A stretch of 64,000 nucleotides of DNA from Pontederia crassipes (taxonomy: Eukaryota; Streptophyta; Magnoliopsida; Commelinales; Pontederiaceae), in NCBI GenBank assembly GCA_030549335.1, contig CM060183.1:31318768-31382767 (forward strand), written 5' to 3'. Below, piece by piece: positions 24,422 through 36,654 of this stretch; position 1 is the stretch's first letter, and each line of letters starts with the position of its first letter. Made by a program: the position numbers and the translations under genes. The notes beneath the pieces are model-generated. The model did not search any database. It was given only the letters and a program-made list of their open reading frames with translations, and was not told the DNA's origin.

Positions 24422-24984
24422 TCAAATCCTTTCTTTCTTTTCTCTCTATATTTCCATCAATTAGGAAAGGTTTTACTAGCTATCACAGTTTTCTGCTTGT
24501 AAGGCAAGCAAAATCTGCGGCTGAAAAAAGTGCATTTATCCGAAATAAAGCAGCAATATCAAGAAGTGTGATATTACTACCAAGACAATTTCTGGGAGAA
24601 GATGAGACATGATTTGTAACTCTTAGCCCTAAAGTATGATCTGTGATTTTTTAGTTCTTGGCATTTTTTGACACCTAAAAAGGTAGAACAATAAATAGTA
24701 ATATTTATTAAATTTTGATGCATAGTGTAAAGTATTTAGTAAATGTTTTATAAAGTAACGTTTAGAGATTTAAACATAAGATGTGATCAGTGTTTAGAGA
24801 TTTGAACATAAAATGTTATCAATTAATAATAGTAAATGATTTTATATTTAATTTCTATTATAGTCTTTTTATATTTTTAATTTTAAATTTTTTAGATTAT
24901 TTTGTATTTTAATATTTCACATATTTAGTTCTATTTGTAACCTGAATAATAATTTTAAAAAATCTACAAACACTTGCGCTTCAA

Positions 24985-25895
24985 AGAAGCATGAAGAACC
25001 AACCTATTAGCCACGCAATGTTTGACAACGGATCAATTAGCTCGAGCTGCAATCGCATCCTCCTGCACCAAGAATTGCTCATTTCTTCAGGTCGTCCAAG
25101 CTCTCGCCCTGCGGAGAGGCCCCCTTGACAAGCTCGTCTTGAACGCAGAAAACTGGGTTTGCAATCATATAATTTACACTGCTTTCAGAAGTGTCGGCGC
25201 TGTGCGTCAACATGTTAGAGCTTCGGCTTCAATTGTGCACCAAATTGCCTACATCACTACATGTCTCTTCTTCTGCCGGACACTGACGTCTCTGGAGATG
25301 TCTGGCTCTTGTCATCTTGCAATGCCGGAAGATTTTGGTGGCTTTCCTCGCCTTACCACCCTTGATCTTTATAACTTTAGGATCAGTAGTGCTGAATGCG
25401 CATATGACATAATCTGCATTGTATCCAAATGCCCAGCTTCGAAAGAGATTGTCTTTGTTCCCCATGAGTTATTGGCACCGCGCGTCATAGGGATTGATTC
25501 CTCAAGACTTCAAGAACTCAGATTGGGAGAACGGATGCGTAATGTCCATCTCAATAACACGCCGAGCATCGTGGATATGGAGTTTTCTCCGGCATCCCTA
25601 TTCCCCTTGCGTCCATGCATTACATTTTCTTGACGGCAAGGATAAGTTTTTTAGGGGTCTTTGGCAAACAGTGCAGCTGTTAAGGTAAGCAAGTTGGACT
25701 TGTTATGCAAAAATTTTGCCATTTTTTTTTCCACAGGAACTAGATTTTGTTACAGATCTGATGCAGGCTGAGAGTTCGTACTTGGATCATCAAATTAACT
25801 CAAGTAGTGGCCATTTCTTGTGCAGTGCCTTGAATCAGATATGACTCCTGAAGAGCTTCCGATTCCGCTCCATTGTTTGAAGATGCTTGATGTAA
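24985..25895 (+). pseudogene. F-box/LRR (FBD-like) gene relic, unit B
   Basis: Longer than the unit A relic. One open frame (25022-25633) reads FLQVVQALALRRGPLDKLVL, then TLTSLEMSGSCHLAMPEDF, GGFPRLTTLDLYNF, and LQELRLGERMRNVHLNNTPS. This is the order of the LRR region in plant F-box/FBD proteins. A later piece near 25830-25900 reads ELPIPLHCLKMLDVK, like the start of the FBD-type C-terminus, but in a separate segment. No F-box motif or start is visible, so it is probably a 5'-truncated pseudogene. The short distance to NDPK copy 2 shows the ancestral gene order. Confidence 0.7.
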
Positions 25896-25899
25896 AGAA

Positions 25900-27790
25900 A
25901 AAAAATATTATAAGAAAAAATAACACCTAAATCTTAACTATTATACAAAAAAATAATTCTATCATATAATATGTAACATTAAATCTGTAATGAAACTATA
26001 AGAAAAAGGTGAATCAAGAGTGCTTGTCACAATTGGATAACGGAATTATGTTCTAACGTCATTGTGTGCTAGTAATATCAAATTCGATTCTCAAAGTCGT
26101 CAAGATTTATCTTCTTACCGGTTTCCGTCCGACCACCGGATTACTCAGATGTTATTAGCCCCGGATGCCGGTGGATCTTGATCCAAAAAAAAGAAAAATG
26201 GCTGTCTTAGATTATCCCAACTCTAAGCAGGTCGATTTATTTTATTAATAAATTATTTAAAAGTTAATCAACTCCAGAATTCAAGTTTTCTTATCCAATT
26301 TTAGGATAATGTTTTGAAGTTCCACGAATTCTGATTACTGTATGCAAAGGCATTTAATTGATTAATAATCAATATGAAGTAATACAGTAAATTTCAATAT
26401 ATCAATGTTTTTTACAGTTCGATGTTGATCGCGTTGAACAAATCCTTTTTTTAGTAGAGCTAAACTTTCCAGGAAAGCTTTTAATCTAGTGATATTTTTA
26501 CTAGTTTTAAATTAAATATGTAATTATAATAAAGCTTTTATGTTTCTTATGTTATAAATATGTGAGTGAAATTGATAAAATAAAAAAAAGTTGAGAGGAG
26601 AGAGAAGAGGAAATGTGCAATTTTCGTTGGGTTCGTTTTCAGGTAACTCAGTTTTTTTTTTACTTTTTCAGTTTTTGCTGTTTTCTTCTAAATAATACAA
26701 GTTTTTAGGAACCTTGTCCCTAGACTTAGGACAAAGTGCATATTTTTTGTGCGATATTTAGTTCTTCTGCATATTTTTTTTTGTTGTCTTTAATCGGTTA
26801 GCATTGTTATTTTTTGGTAATAAGAACAAACTATTTTCATTTGATACCCTTTTGTTGATATTTACCTTCGAATTTTTTTTCATGAAATCATTTTTTTTCG
26901 ATTACCTCATGATCATAATACAAAACTAAATAAACAACAATGTACAATTTTTAATTCAGTTTAAACCTCGTGGCCCGCTATAACAATTATTCGAATAATG
27001 ATGCTTAAATTCTGCATTAACCATTCATTCATATTATAGCAGTAGTAATGTGTGAATAAATAACGATGCTATTGCTATGTCTTTAATCAGGTTTAGTTTT
27101 GACAATAAGATTATCAAAATTTAAATAGAAGAGCCAATGGGTAGTCGTATCATCGAATCACACATCATAAAATTATATTAATTAATAAAAAATATATTTA
27201 AAAAAATAAATTTTAATATAAATTTATCATATTCAAAATTTTAAGTACACTTCATTAAATTATATTTTTTTATAGGATCTTAAGTTAAATTATATCAAAA
27301 TATAATAAAAAAATAAAATATACCAATTGAGATAAGAAGTAATCGCTAAAAGATTTAAAATCTAAATTGCGATAAGAAATTTGGTAGCAGAAATTTGTGT
27401 TGGCCGTTGATGACTTATCCAACGGTGGATACGAGCCACGCGACGTGTTGATCTTTTTGTCAGCGAAACAGTTGACCTGACGAATCTGCTCGCGTTACTT
27501 TTATCGCACGCGTTCCGGGGGAGGGCTTTTGGGTCTTCGTTCGTGTCTTTCCTCTCCCTACGGCTGCCGCGCGCCTCGTCGGATGGTGGTCGTATCCGGC
27601 GATCCAACGTCTTCTCCCGATCTCCCCTGAGTCCGATCGCCGCCGTACTCAACTGGAAGTGGCGGACTCTTCCGGCGGTACGAGAGTTATCTTACCCATG
27701 TTATTTTGATGATTTACTGTTGGAAACCAATTGGAACTTTTGATCCCAATTATTCTCTGGATCTCAATTATTGGGAGGTGATCTGTATAT
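25900..27790 (+). repeat. Duplicated promoter-like segment P1 (copy of the DnaJ upstream region)
   Basis: 26204-26650 aligns with 35142-35625 (shared GGTCGATTTATTTTAT, a TATAAATA-type box and GGTAACTCA). 27364-27745 aligns with 36031-36510 (shared GGATACGAGCCACG-like, GACTTTTATCGCACG-like and GATGATTTACTGTTGGAAAC). The second copy lies directly upstream of the DnaJ gene, so P1 is a duplicated upstream/5' leader region without the DnaJ coding part. It precedes the intact PH gene and may supply its promoter. Homology stops near 27790. Confidence 0.65.
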
Positions 27791-28800
27791 TCCCTTGTCA
27801 ACTGTACGTAGACTAGCATAAGAAAACTGTACTTGGACTAGATTCTTCTTCTCCACTTCCGGCGACTTCATATTAGAACCGTACTTCGACTAGGTTCTTC
27901 TTCTCCGCGCCCTTTTGACGACCACAGCCGGACGAATTCCGGCGATATGCTGCGCAAAAACTCTAATTGACCTAGGATAACGCAGGCGAAGCATCAATTG
28001 CGTCTCCTCCTTGTGCTAATCCGCGATTCCCTCATCAGCGGCGAACTTGAACGTCGATGTGCTTCTGACGAACTCCCGCCGGCAATTCACACGTCCCCTA
28101 AGGTGCCCAATTTTTCTCTGAAGAAGACGGTCTAGTACGATAGCAGAGAATCTGAAGCATTGATCTGACCATCAAATCACATCTCAGCCTTGTCGTTATT
28201 CTGCACCTTTAGTTTGCATGTTTGGATCTTGAACTCTTACATTTTTCGCAACCTTGGCCGTTAAATTATTTGTTATATTGAGAACTTAGCCCATTGATTT
28301 AATCTGGGCTAAGTTCATCAAATCCATCTGTTAATCAAGATTTAATCTGGCCATTGATTTGTTATATTGAGAACTTAGCCCATTAAATTGATTTTACAAT
28401 GCTTTTTACTTATTGCTCATTCATTTTACCAGCCCAACACGTTTTCTTTTGAACAATTAGATCACAAGTTTTGAGTACAATTTAGCCCTTAAATGTTCAT
28501 TAACATTTAATCCTTTCCATTGATCCCTTGAGTAGAGTGGACAAATAAAATATTTATATTTTGGACCTGCATACCTTGTTGAAGCCAAAACACTAGCAAT
28601 TTTTTGGAGGCCAATATAACATTTTACTTTGCTCCAATTTCTGTTTTATTGTTTTCATAATGAATTATTTTATCTTTTAATTACTCACATTAACAAAAGA
28701 GAAAATAAAATTTGTACCCTGAAGATATTATTTACTTAAAAATATTATTTCCTAATATTATTCTGGTAATTGATTATTTTTGTACCTCCAAGTTTTCTTT
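27791..28800. other. Spacer upstream of the PH gene
   Basis: Contains a local duplication (ACTTGGACTAGATTCTTCTT and ACTTCGACTAGGTTCTTCTT, about 27835 and 27880) and another (TTGTTATATTGAGAACTTAG at about 28270 and 28357). It may hold 5' untranslated exons of the PH gene; none can be proved by eye. Confidence 0.4.
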
Positions 28801-29219
28801 CAGAGATGACACTGAGAAACTCAAAGTTTTATTCACTACTTTCTTACATCACTTTCTTTTCTTGGACTTGCTAAATTGCAAATTCTGTTGACTTTGGTTG
28901 TTTAGCTGGCAGAATTAATACTATAAGCTATTTCATTCTCATTCTTAAACTTGATCTTTACTGGTAGTACTTAGTATTCAAAATGTATACATGGTGGTTA
29001 TTCAAGACGTTTGTCTTAAGGTACATCAATACTTTCCTGCTGAAAACTTCCAGCAAACACACTTTCCTAACATTATTACTCTGATGATGTTGTATGCTGA
29101 TACACATTGTGGGAAGTATGTGCTGACTGAGCAAGCAAGGTTGTCTATGATATATGTACATTTAATAATAATGGTGGTAATTAATCTTGTCCAGGAGTTG
29201 TGCAAACCAAGTTAGCTAG

Positions 29220-31751
29220 ATGGATGATGTTTACGGGAAAATAGATGTTCTTCCAGAATACTTCCAGCCAACCGATGCTGCTGAAGACTCTTGTCAAACA
29301 GAGAACTTAAGAGCTCATAATGCATTGAGGTGGTTTATTGCAATTGGTCATGTGTGTAAAGCATTCCGTTGGCTTTTATATATCATATTTATATTTTCGA
29401 AACAGGTCACGTTCGTGGGCTGTAAGAAGAGTTATGGGAGCTGCATCTCTCTTGCACTTGTTTTCTCTACCTCGTCTTCCTTGGGGATCCAGTGGCGATG
29501 ATAATGATGATGATAAGGTTATTATACCAGTTTTCTTATATTATTGGGCGATTAAAGAATCGTTTTCTCTTTAACAGTGCAATATACTTTTTTTTTTCTC
29601 ACAGATAGTACTTACTAGAGCAGAAGTTGAATCTCTTCGCTCAGAAATTGCATATGCAGAGGAAAGAGAAATGCTCCTGAAAGCACAGTAAGTTCTGCTA
29701 AAGAGTTCTGTATGTAATTTTATTTTCTTGTCAAACCAAAGAATGTTTTAATTGTCCAATTTATGGTCCAATTTTCTTCATTTATCCGTTTCTATTTATC
29801 ATCCTGCACAAAGGCATCCTATATCCCTTTCAACCGAGTTTCATATTTTCCCATCATCACCTTTGTATTTATACGTTGATATCTTAAAACTAGGAGTGAT
29901 TATTATTTCTTGTAACATCGATATGATTAGTTTGCTTGTCGCCCTTCATATCCAGTGTATTTGTTGAATGAGTATTCTCTATTTATGTAGTATGCATATA
30001 AAAGTAGAGAAAGCATTGTGTACGAGCTAAGTAAAACTGGTTTTATGCGTCTTCCATGCCACCAAAAACTACAATATATAAAGAATAAAAGGAAAAACCT
30101 TGAAAGCTGTTAAACACAGTGTGCATGCTTTCATCATTGCAAAGGTTCTTAGATTCAATTTCCTTTCATTTATGAAAGGACTTTTTTCCACCTATGTTGT
30201 TATTTGTGATTTAAACCATTGGCTTTTAGTTAAGTTGCAAGTATATTAGTGATGGAGATTTTACTTTTATGCCCAGATTGGAGAATATTGACGAAATACT
30301 GAGGTCAGCTCGACTTTCTGGGTATCTATATATTCGAACTGTATGGCCTTCAAACCCAATTTTGTGTTGATTATTCTCGTTTGACATACTACTATTGTTT
30401 CAATATGTTTATAACTTTCTATTGCTGGTATAGAGATGGACACAACTCCCTGGAGAACCACCTATAATAGAAGATGAAGATATTGATGATTGGCTTCCAC
30501 GTTTTGTCGTTCTTCAAGGATCATGCATCTATTATTATCTCAAGTCCACAGGTAATAACAGGAGCACCATGATGTTCAGCTTCAAATTCGTGATTTGCCC
30601 GTTAATTATTTGGACCATATCTCATAGGTTTATTGAATAATACATGCTAAAGGAGATTACTGATTTTATCTATTGTTTTTCTGGTTGCTTTCTTCCATTA
30701 TATATTTAAGTAATGGTATGCTACATATTGCCATGAATCTCTATTCTTAAATCGCCCAACATATATGTTGAGCGCATGAGGACAGGGAGTTCTTTTGAGT
30801 TAAGCCAACGTTAGAAATTGGCTTAAACTGGAGCCACCATAACAGCTTAATGAATTAACTATTGTTAGAAACTCGAAAGCATGGTTCCATCCATCAAAAC
30901 TTTGAGTGAACCTTACCACTAAACATAACACATAACAAGGATAGTAGACAGTGGCATTAGTTGCATGCGACATTTTTCATGCATCTTAATTATAAACCGA
31001 ATTGATTGCTGTCTGTTGCAGATTTGAGCCCACAAGATTCCACACTATTATCTGATGTTGATGAAGTTGGCTCCCTGCCGAGCTTCACACAGGAAGATCA
31101 ACAAAGAAAATATGCATTCTTCATATTAACTAGTCAGGGTTTGCGCTTCGAGTGTTCAAGCTTTTCTGAGGAACAGGTCTATCTTTCTTTAACATGATTC
31201 TTCTTATAGATTATTATCTTTTAATACCAAATTTTTGTCCTCAAAAGTGTTGAAGTTTTTATTTATCACCCGAAGCCTACACATGCCCCATCAGTGACAT
31301 CACCAAGAGCTTTTTGTTTGCAACTAGTTTGAACTATTGGATACATTAGCAGTTTTGTGTTTCAATTGGTATGATTTCATATTTACTTTTTATTTGATTG
31401 ACCTTTCTGGCATATCCTAAATGAACAATCACATCACGAAGAAGTAATTATGTTAACTTGATTTACATGTTTAGTTTTGTGATTTTTTTTGGTTTACAGA
31501 ACGTTGAGTCACTGAAAACTATGATTTTAAGAATGAGAGAATTCTTACTGGTTTCTTTTAACAGCGACACCAATGTGGCTTGTTAAACAAAAAAGACCTG
31601 TGATCTGTTTTGTGTTCAAAAAATTATGATTCATTCTCTTTGTTCCAAGAATTTGACTTATTTCTATTTTCAGGTAGAATCTTGGTTAAAAGCACTGCAG
31701 AGTAGTTGCAAGCATGAATCTGAGCCCTCTGTAAGGGATTCATTGGAATGA
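29220..31751 (+). CDS. PH-domain protein (plant short PH family)
   Basis: Seven coding exons: 29220-29329, 29406-29517, 29605-29687, 30277-30340, 30434-30551, 31022-31176 and 31674-31751. All have GT/AG sites and compatible phases, giving 239 aa. Residues 1-74 are a low-complexity N-terminus ending in an acidic SGDDNDDDK. Residues 77-112 (TRAEVESLRSEIAYAEEREM...) look like a coiled coil. A PH domain runs from about 117 to 229, with GYLYIRTRW at the start and the signature C-terminal helix Trp at 218 in VESWLKAL. PH domains bind phosphoinositides or proteins at membranes; the partner is unknown. The start codon follows an AG acceptor and short leader. As I recall, Arabidopsis has a similar PH gene next to an NDPK gene (At4g23895/At4g23900), which would match the order here. 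Confidence 0.85.
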
Positions 31752-32690
31752 TAGAAGCTGCTTTAGGGGGAGTCATGTAAATATAACACGTCACGGCCAC
31801 GCATTGACTTTGTACATTATGTGAAATATTGTTTTTTTTTATTTGAAGTAAATCCTGATTTGTTTAATGTTCCAGCCTGGGGCATTCTAATTTGTACATA
31901 CTAGTTCATTCTGAATTATTATCAAATAAACCGAATAATAGGACTTGATAGGGAACCATCCTTGCAATTTTTAATTCCGGCTTTGCACGGAAATAGTGTT
32001 GGGGTTGATTATCTTCATAATATCAAAATCTTAGTATGAACAACTTACTTTTTTTTTTTCATTCGAGATCCATCGTCCGAGGGGTTTAACATCTTACTAA
32101 TTTCATGTTTGGACAAAAATAGAGTTATTAGTTTTCCGAGCTGCTAATTAGTCAATTAAATATGACACGATGCACCGATTACATAAAACAATAAACTTAC
32201 TCTATATTTTTTTTATACTTGATTATGACTTTATACCTATGTTTTATTTTTAAAAAAATATAGTTAGAAATGCTCGATATGATGTTTAACTTTCAATTAC
32301 CTCCTTAATGCAAAAATATTTATATGTAAGCATCCATTATTATTATTATTATTAGTTTTGTGTTCAACATTAATTTAGATAATAGAGTTTCATTAAATAT
32401 TATAATATAATTTTGATTATTTTGATCAAAGGTTGTCAAGATCATCAAACTATAACTGATCTCGAATTCAAATTATACATCTTTCGTCGGATCGGTGCCT
32501 CCTCTCCATCCTCTTTCACCAAGCTAACCACAAGATCAGATCAATTTTTGTATTACAAGTGCAACCTAGACCTATTTAAGGGGGGCTAGATTCAATTTTA
32601 ATCCTAAAATTGATTTTTTAACACATGTAATTAATAAAGTTTTAAAAAATTAGGGAGCCCCCACCCCAAGGTGTACTTGGGTCCAGCCTC
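31752..32690. other. Spacer between PH gene and NDPK relic, unit C
   Basis: 31752-32170 aligns with the spacers after the PH relics in A and B. The rest includes a (TTA)n run at 32338-32356. No gene seen. The NDPK promoter and exon 1, expected here by comparison with A and B, are missing. Confidence 0.5.
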
Positions 32691-32699
32691 TGCTCCTCT

Positions 32700-32980
32700 C
32701 GCTCACTGCTGGGGGTCAATTCAAAGAGTTCTATTTATGGTTGGTATCACTGAAATTGCCATTCCATGATAAAGAAATGAATCCTCGGATCAAAACATGT
32801 TCTTCTTGGGAATTCAGTACGAAAAGGACTTTTTGGCATAATAAATGGGATATATATTTTTTAGAGACGATTTAAAAAACCCTTTTGGCATAAAAATAGG
32901 ATTTCATACTAGTTTCATGATTTTAGGCTAACTTTCGTAATCTGTCATCTAGTAATCGTTAACAGAAATTTTGTGTTTTA
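32700..32980 (+). pseudogene. NDPK relic in unit C (intron 1 fragment only)
   Basis: Text such as GGGTCAATTCAAAGAGTTCT, GAATCCTCGGATCAAAACATG and TTTTGGCATAA parallels the first part of intron 1 in both NDPK copies (12440-12670 and 21080-21310), including GGATCCTCGGATCAAAACAT and TTTTTGGCGTAAAAA. No exon of NDPK is found here or downstream before the DnaJ locus. The third NDPK copy has therefore been deleted. Confidence 0.7.
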
Positions 32981-33089
32981 CTCGACCTGGGGCGCAACTG
33001 TGTTGGGCCCGTTCAATCTTTGTTATTATTTTTCGTTTGGAGTATTTGGACACTAAATTACTCTTTAACTCCGGATCAACCTCAACATT

Positions 33090-33828
33090 CAATGTTTTTC
33101 CGGCATCCGAATTCCTTATCGGGTCGTGATTTGGACCGATGGATCAAGTTGAATCGAATTTTATTAAAATAATAATAATAACTTTAAAGATGTAGTATTA
33201 TTTATACGATGTAATGTACAAATATTGTAATAATAATTGTTTAATAATCAAAATATTAAACATTCATCTTAAGTATATGAATATTACACTATTTTTATTT
33301 ATTACAAGTTTTTAACAATCGTAAATAATAATTTCAATCCATAAATATTAATAGCTTATTATGGTTTTTTTATTTATGATTTAATGAGGATATATGTTAT
33401 ATTAATATATTTTATCTCTAATTACGCTTCTTTCTTTTTTCTTTCTTTAACATTTTCCTTTTTATTTCCATCTTTTCTGCCCTTTAATAATTTCTACTTT
33501 AATATTATTAAAATTTTAATACTTATATTTTTTTTATTTCTATTTCTATTTATTTTTTAACTCTCATTTTCCCCTCCTATTAACTTACCTTTTAATACTT
33601 TCTTATTTTACTGATTTTCTTGAATTTTTTTAAAAAAATGAGTTTGAACCGGATTGAGTTAGTTCAACGGATTCATAGATTTCCCCAATTCAATCGACTT
33701 TCTTTTGGTTCGACATAAAAAATGATTTTGATGTTGAATCGAACTTGACTATTGATTCATAGTTGAATAGATTGAATCACATTTGAACAAATTGAACCGA
33801 CCGATTTGGCCTAATTTTCAAAACATTG
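33090..33828. mobile_element. Putative Mutator/hAT-like non-autonomous element
   Basis: Starts CAATGTTTTTCCGG and ends GGCCTAATTTTCAAAACATTG, giving an inverted CAATGTTTT terminus. CTCAACATT (33081-33089) and CTCAAAATG (33829-33837) could be a decayed 9-bp duplication. The arms contain GGACCG/GAACCGG-type words with an AT-rich core. It lies within the region that should hold the NDPK of unit C. Confidence 0.5.
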
Positions 33829-34009
33829 CTCAAAATGACCGATATCAACTATCTTGAGGGGCCTCCACTCTCATTTTGGTGTTCAAATTGAAGTCAAATG
33901 ATTCTATTCTAAATTTGAGGGGCATTGAAGGTACTGATTTTATCATCATATCTTCTAATTATTCTTTTGCAGCATCACATCTGCTAAAGTCTCCATAGAT
34001 GCTTCTTAT

Positions 34010-34600
34010 CAATGTTTTCAAAATCAGACCGATGATCAGATCAGATTTTTTACTGGATTACGATTGGATTGGTCTGATCAGGTTCGATTAGATTGAACCA
34101 GATTTTATTAAAATAATATTATTTATAATAATATAAAGATATAATATAAGATATATGATCTTGTATATGAATATTGTACTATTAACCTATTAATAATATT
34201 AAAAAATAGAACATAATTTTTATTTATTAAAAGTTTTAATAATGATAAATAACAATGATTAACATATAAATAGATTATTATTAATTTAATATCTATTATT
34301 AAATTATGATAGATGCTATATTAATAAATTTTATCTTAAATTATTCTTATTTCTTTTTTATCCAACACTTTCCTTTTTATTTTCTTTATTTATGCTCTTT
34401 TATAAATTTTTTTTAATGTTATTCAATTTTAAATACTTACCTTTTTTTATTTCAATTCCCATTTGATTTTATACATATCATATTACCTCATTTTTTACCT
34501 TTCTTATATTCCTTTCTTTTTTTCTTTTTCAACTTTCCTATTTTTGTCATTTTTAACTTTTTTTCAAAATTACAACTAAAATTACTTTTTCAAATTACAA
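34010..34600. mobile_element. Second, truncated copy of the CAATGTTTTC element
   Basis: Begins CAATGTTTTCAAAATCAGACC and contains AATTTTATTAAAATAATA-like and TTAAACATTA-type text, in the same order as 33100-33600. No matching right end was found before the MITE-like element at 34616. Confidence 0.45.
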
Positions 34601-34615
34601 CTAAAGACTATTTGA

Positions 34616-34880
34616 TAGGTCCGTTTGGTTAAAGTTTGGAAAAAAAATATGAGTGATAAGGGAAGGATTGCTTATTTTTTTCTAAAAACTAAGTCAATTA
34701 GTTATATAATAACTAATTATTATTAATATAAGTGATTTTATTCAAAAGTCTAACTATTTATTTTAAAAAATAAGGTTCAATAAAATAATATTTGATCTTG
34801 TGCACTCTTGTTCTCCTAAGAAAAAAGGAATATTCTTGTTTATTTTTATTTTTTCGTTCTGATATCAAACAGAGTTCCTA
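34616..34880. mobile_element. Putative 265-bp MITE
   Basis: The left end TAGGTCCGTTTGGTTA and the inverse of the right end TAGGAACTCTGTTTGATA form an imperfect inverted repeat of the GTTTGG type common in hAT-like MITEs. No convincing target duplication was seen. Confidence 0.4.
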
Positions 34881-34969
34881 AATTAATAATATTTCGAAAA
34901 TCATATAACAAATCGAACACTGAGAACTATCCGTTATCGGAAACGAATTCAATATACAAAAACATAAGT

Positions 34970-36540
34970 ATATATATGTAAAGAAAAAACATATAATATT
35001 ATAAGAAAAATTAACACTCTTAATTATTCTGAAAAATAAAGTTTATAGTGTAATATATAGGACATCAAATCTGTAATAAAAATATAATATCGTCAACAAT
35101 GAAAATAAGCGATGAAAAAATATATATGAAGAAAGGGCCAGCGTCTTAATTTATTACTTACTTTATGCAGGTCGATTTATTTTATAATAATTATTTTAAA
35201 ATTTAATCAACTCCAAAATTTAAGTTTTCTTATTCAATTTTAAAATAAGTTATTGGAGTAGTTCATCGAGTTCTGATCACTATACGCAAAGGCAATTAAT
35301 TGATTAATTTTTCAATATGAATTAATACAATAAATTTCAAACTAAATGCTTTTTTTACAGTTCGATGTGGATGTTTGGGTTGAAACAAATTGTCTTAGTA
35401 CAACTACGGTTTCGAAGAAAACATCTAATCCGAGTTAAACTTGTAATAGATTTAAATTAAACTTTTAATTATAATAGGATTTCTTAGATCTCTTATGCCA
35501 TAAATACATGAGCATAGAGACGCATGGTTCTCATCTTAAATCCCATAAGCCCGTAACAAAAAATTGAAAGGAGAGAAAATAGAGGAAAATAATTTCTTTT
35601 TTCGGATTCTTTCATAAGGTAACTCATTTTATTTACGTTTGTTAATTTATCCATGTTGTCTTTAATTAATAAATAATAATAGGAACTTTTCCCTATACGT
35701 CGAATATTTTAAATCTAAATTTATTTTTTCTGCACATTTTTATAGTTTTTTTTTCGGTAGAAAATTATTTTAGTTTGAATAGTGATCACCTTTGGAAAAT
35801 TTGAACGGAAGCAAATTTTGGATTACCTCATGAACATAATACGAAAATAAACAAAAAAAACACTTGTATAAATCTTAATTCGTAACCTCGTGATCCGCTA
35901 TAACAATTATTCCATGGAGAAACAAAAAAATATTGATGATTTGATTTTGGATTAACCACTTAATCAGATTAGAACAGTTTAGTTTTAATGACAACATTAC
36001 CAGAATTTAAAGACGCGAGGCAATACGTAGAAATTTATCTGATGATGATCCGACGGTCGATACGAGCCAAGTGACGTGTTCCCCCTTTTGCCAGCAAAAC
36101 TAATTAACTTATTATTATTTAATCAGAAGATTTTCCCCTCGTGACTTTTATCGCACGTGTTCCTTTGGGGTTTTCGTTCGGGTGGTTCTCCTCCCGACGG
36201 CTGCCGCGTGCCTCGTCGGAAGAAGGCGTCGGATTTTTATCGCCGGATACGACGACCATCCGGCAGATCTCTCCTGAGTCGGCGACGGAGAGATACAAAT
36301 CCTATGCTCCATGAGTCCGATCTCTCCATACGACGAGAAATCCGGCGATAAAAATCCGACGCCTTCTTCCGATCTCTCCTGAATCCGATCGCCGCCGTAT
36401 TCAACCGGAAGGGTGGACTCTTCTGGCAGTTACCCTCCGATCGCTTGTCGTCTCACGTTAGTTATTTTGATGATTTACTGTTGGAAACCGATTGGAACTT
36501 TTGTTCTCAATTTGTCTTCCAATTATGATGATCTGCATTT
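34970..36540 (+). promoter_or_regulatory. DnaJ upstream region P2 (second copy of the duplicated segment)
   Basis: The counterpart of 25900-27790. It has a CATAAATACATGAG TATA-like box near 35510. 36170-36400 is GC-rich, with a small internal inverted duplication: GGAAGAAGGCGTCGGATTTT is followed by its complement AAAATCCGACGCCTTCTTCC at about 36219-36238 and 36350-36369. The coding start of DnaJ is 36655. Confidence 0.5.
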
Positions 36541-36654
36541 GTTTCTAAATTTTACGAGTGTAAAAGTAAATAAGTAATCTGATTTGAGTTCTTTGTTTAC
36601 TGGGCGTAAAGAGGACGAATTCTTAGCTTTCTCGTCGACCGGCCGGAGGAGTCG

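Larger units (their letters stand above)
18134..25895 (+). repeat. Tandem unit B of the PH-NDPK-F-box block
   Basis: Homologous to unit A from the shared CAATGCACAAC..TTGTCCATA text to the F-box relic. It carries an hAT-like insertion (19609-20146) and an RTE-like retroposon (23578-24227), both absent from A. The offset between the NDPK starts of A and B is 8640 bp. Confidence 0.8.
28801..32980 (+). repeat. Unit C of the PH-NDPK block (PH intact, NDPK lost)
   Basis: 28801-29200, 29755-30180 and 31674-32170 correspond to the PH relics and spacers of A and B. 32700-32980 corresponds to NDPK intron 1. C is more diverged from A and B than they are from each other and lacks their shared PH deletion, so it branched first. 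Confidence 0.75.
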
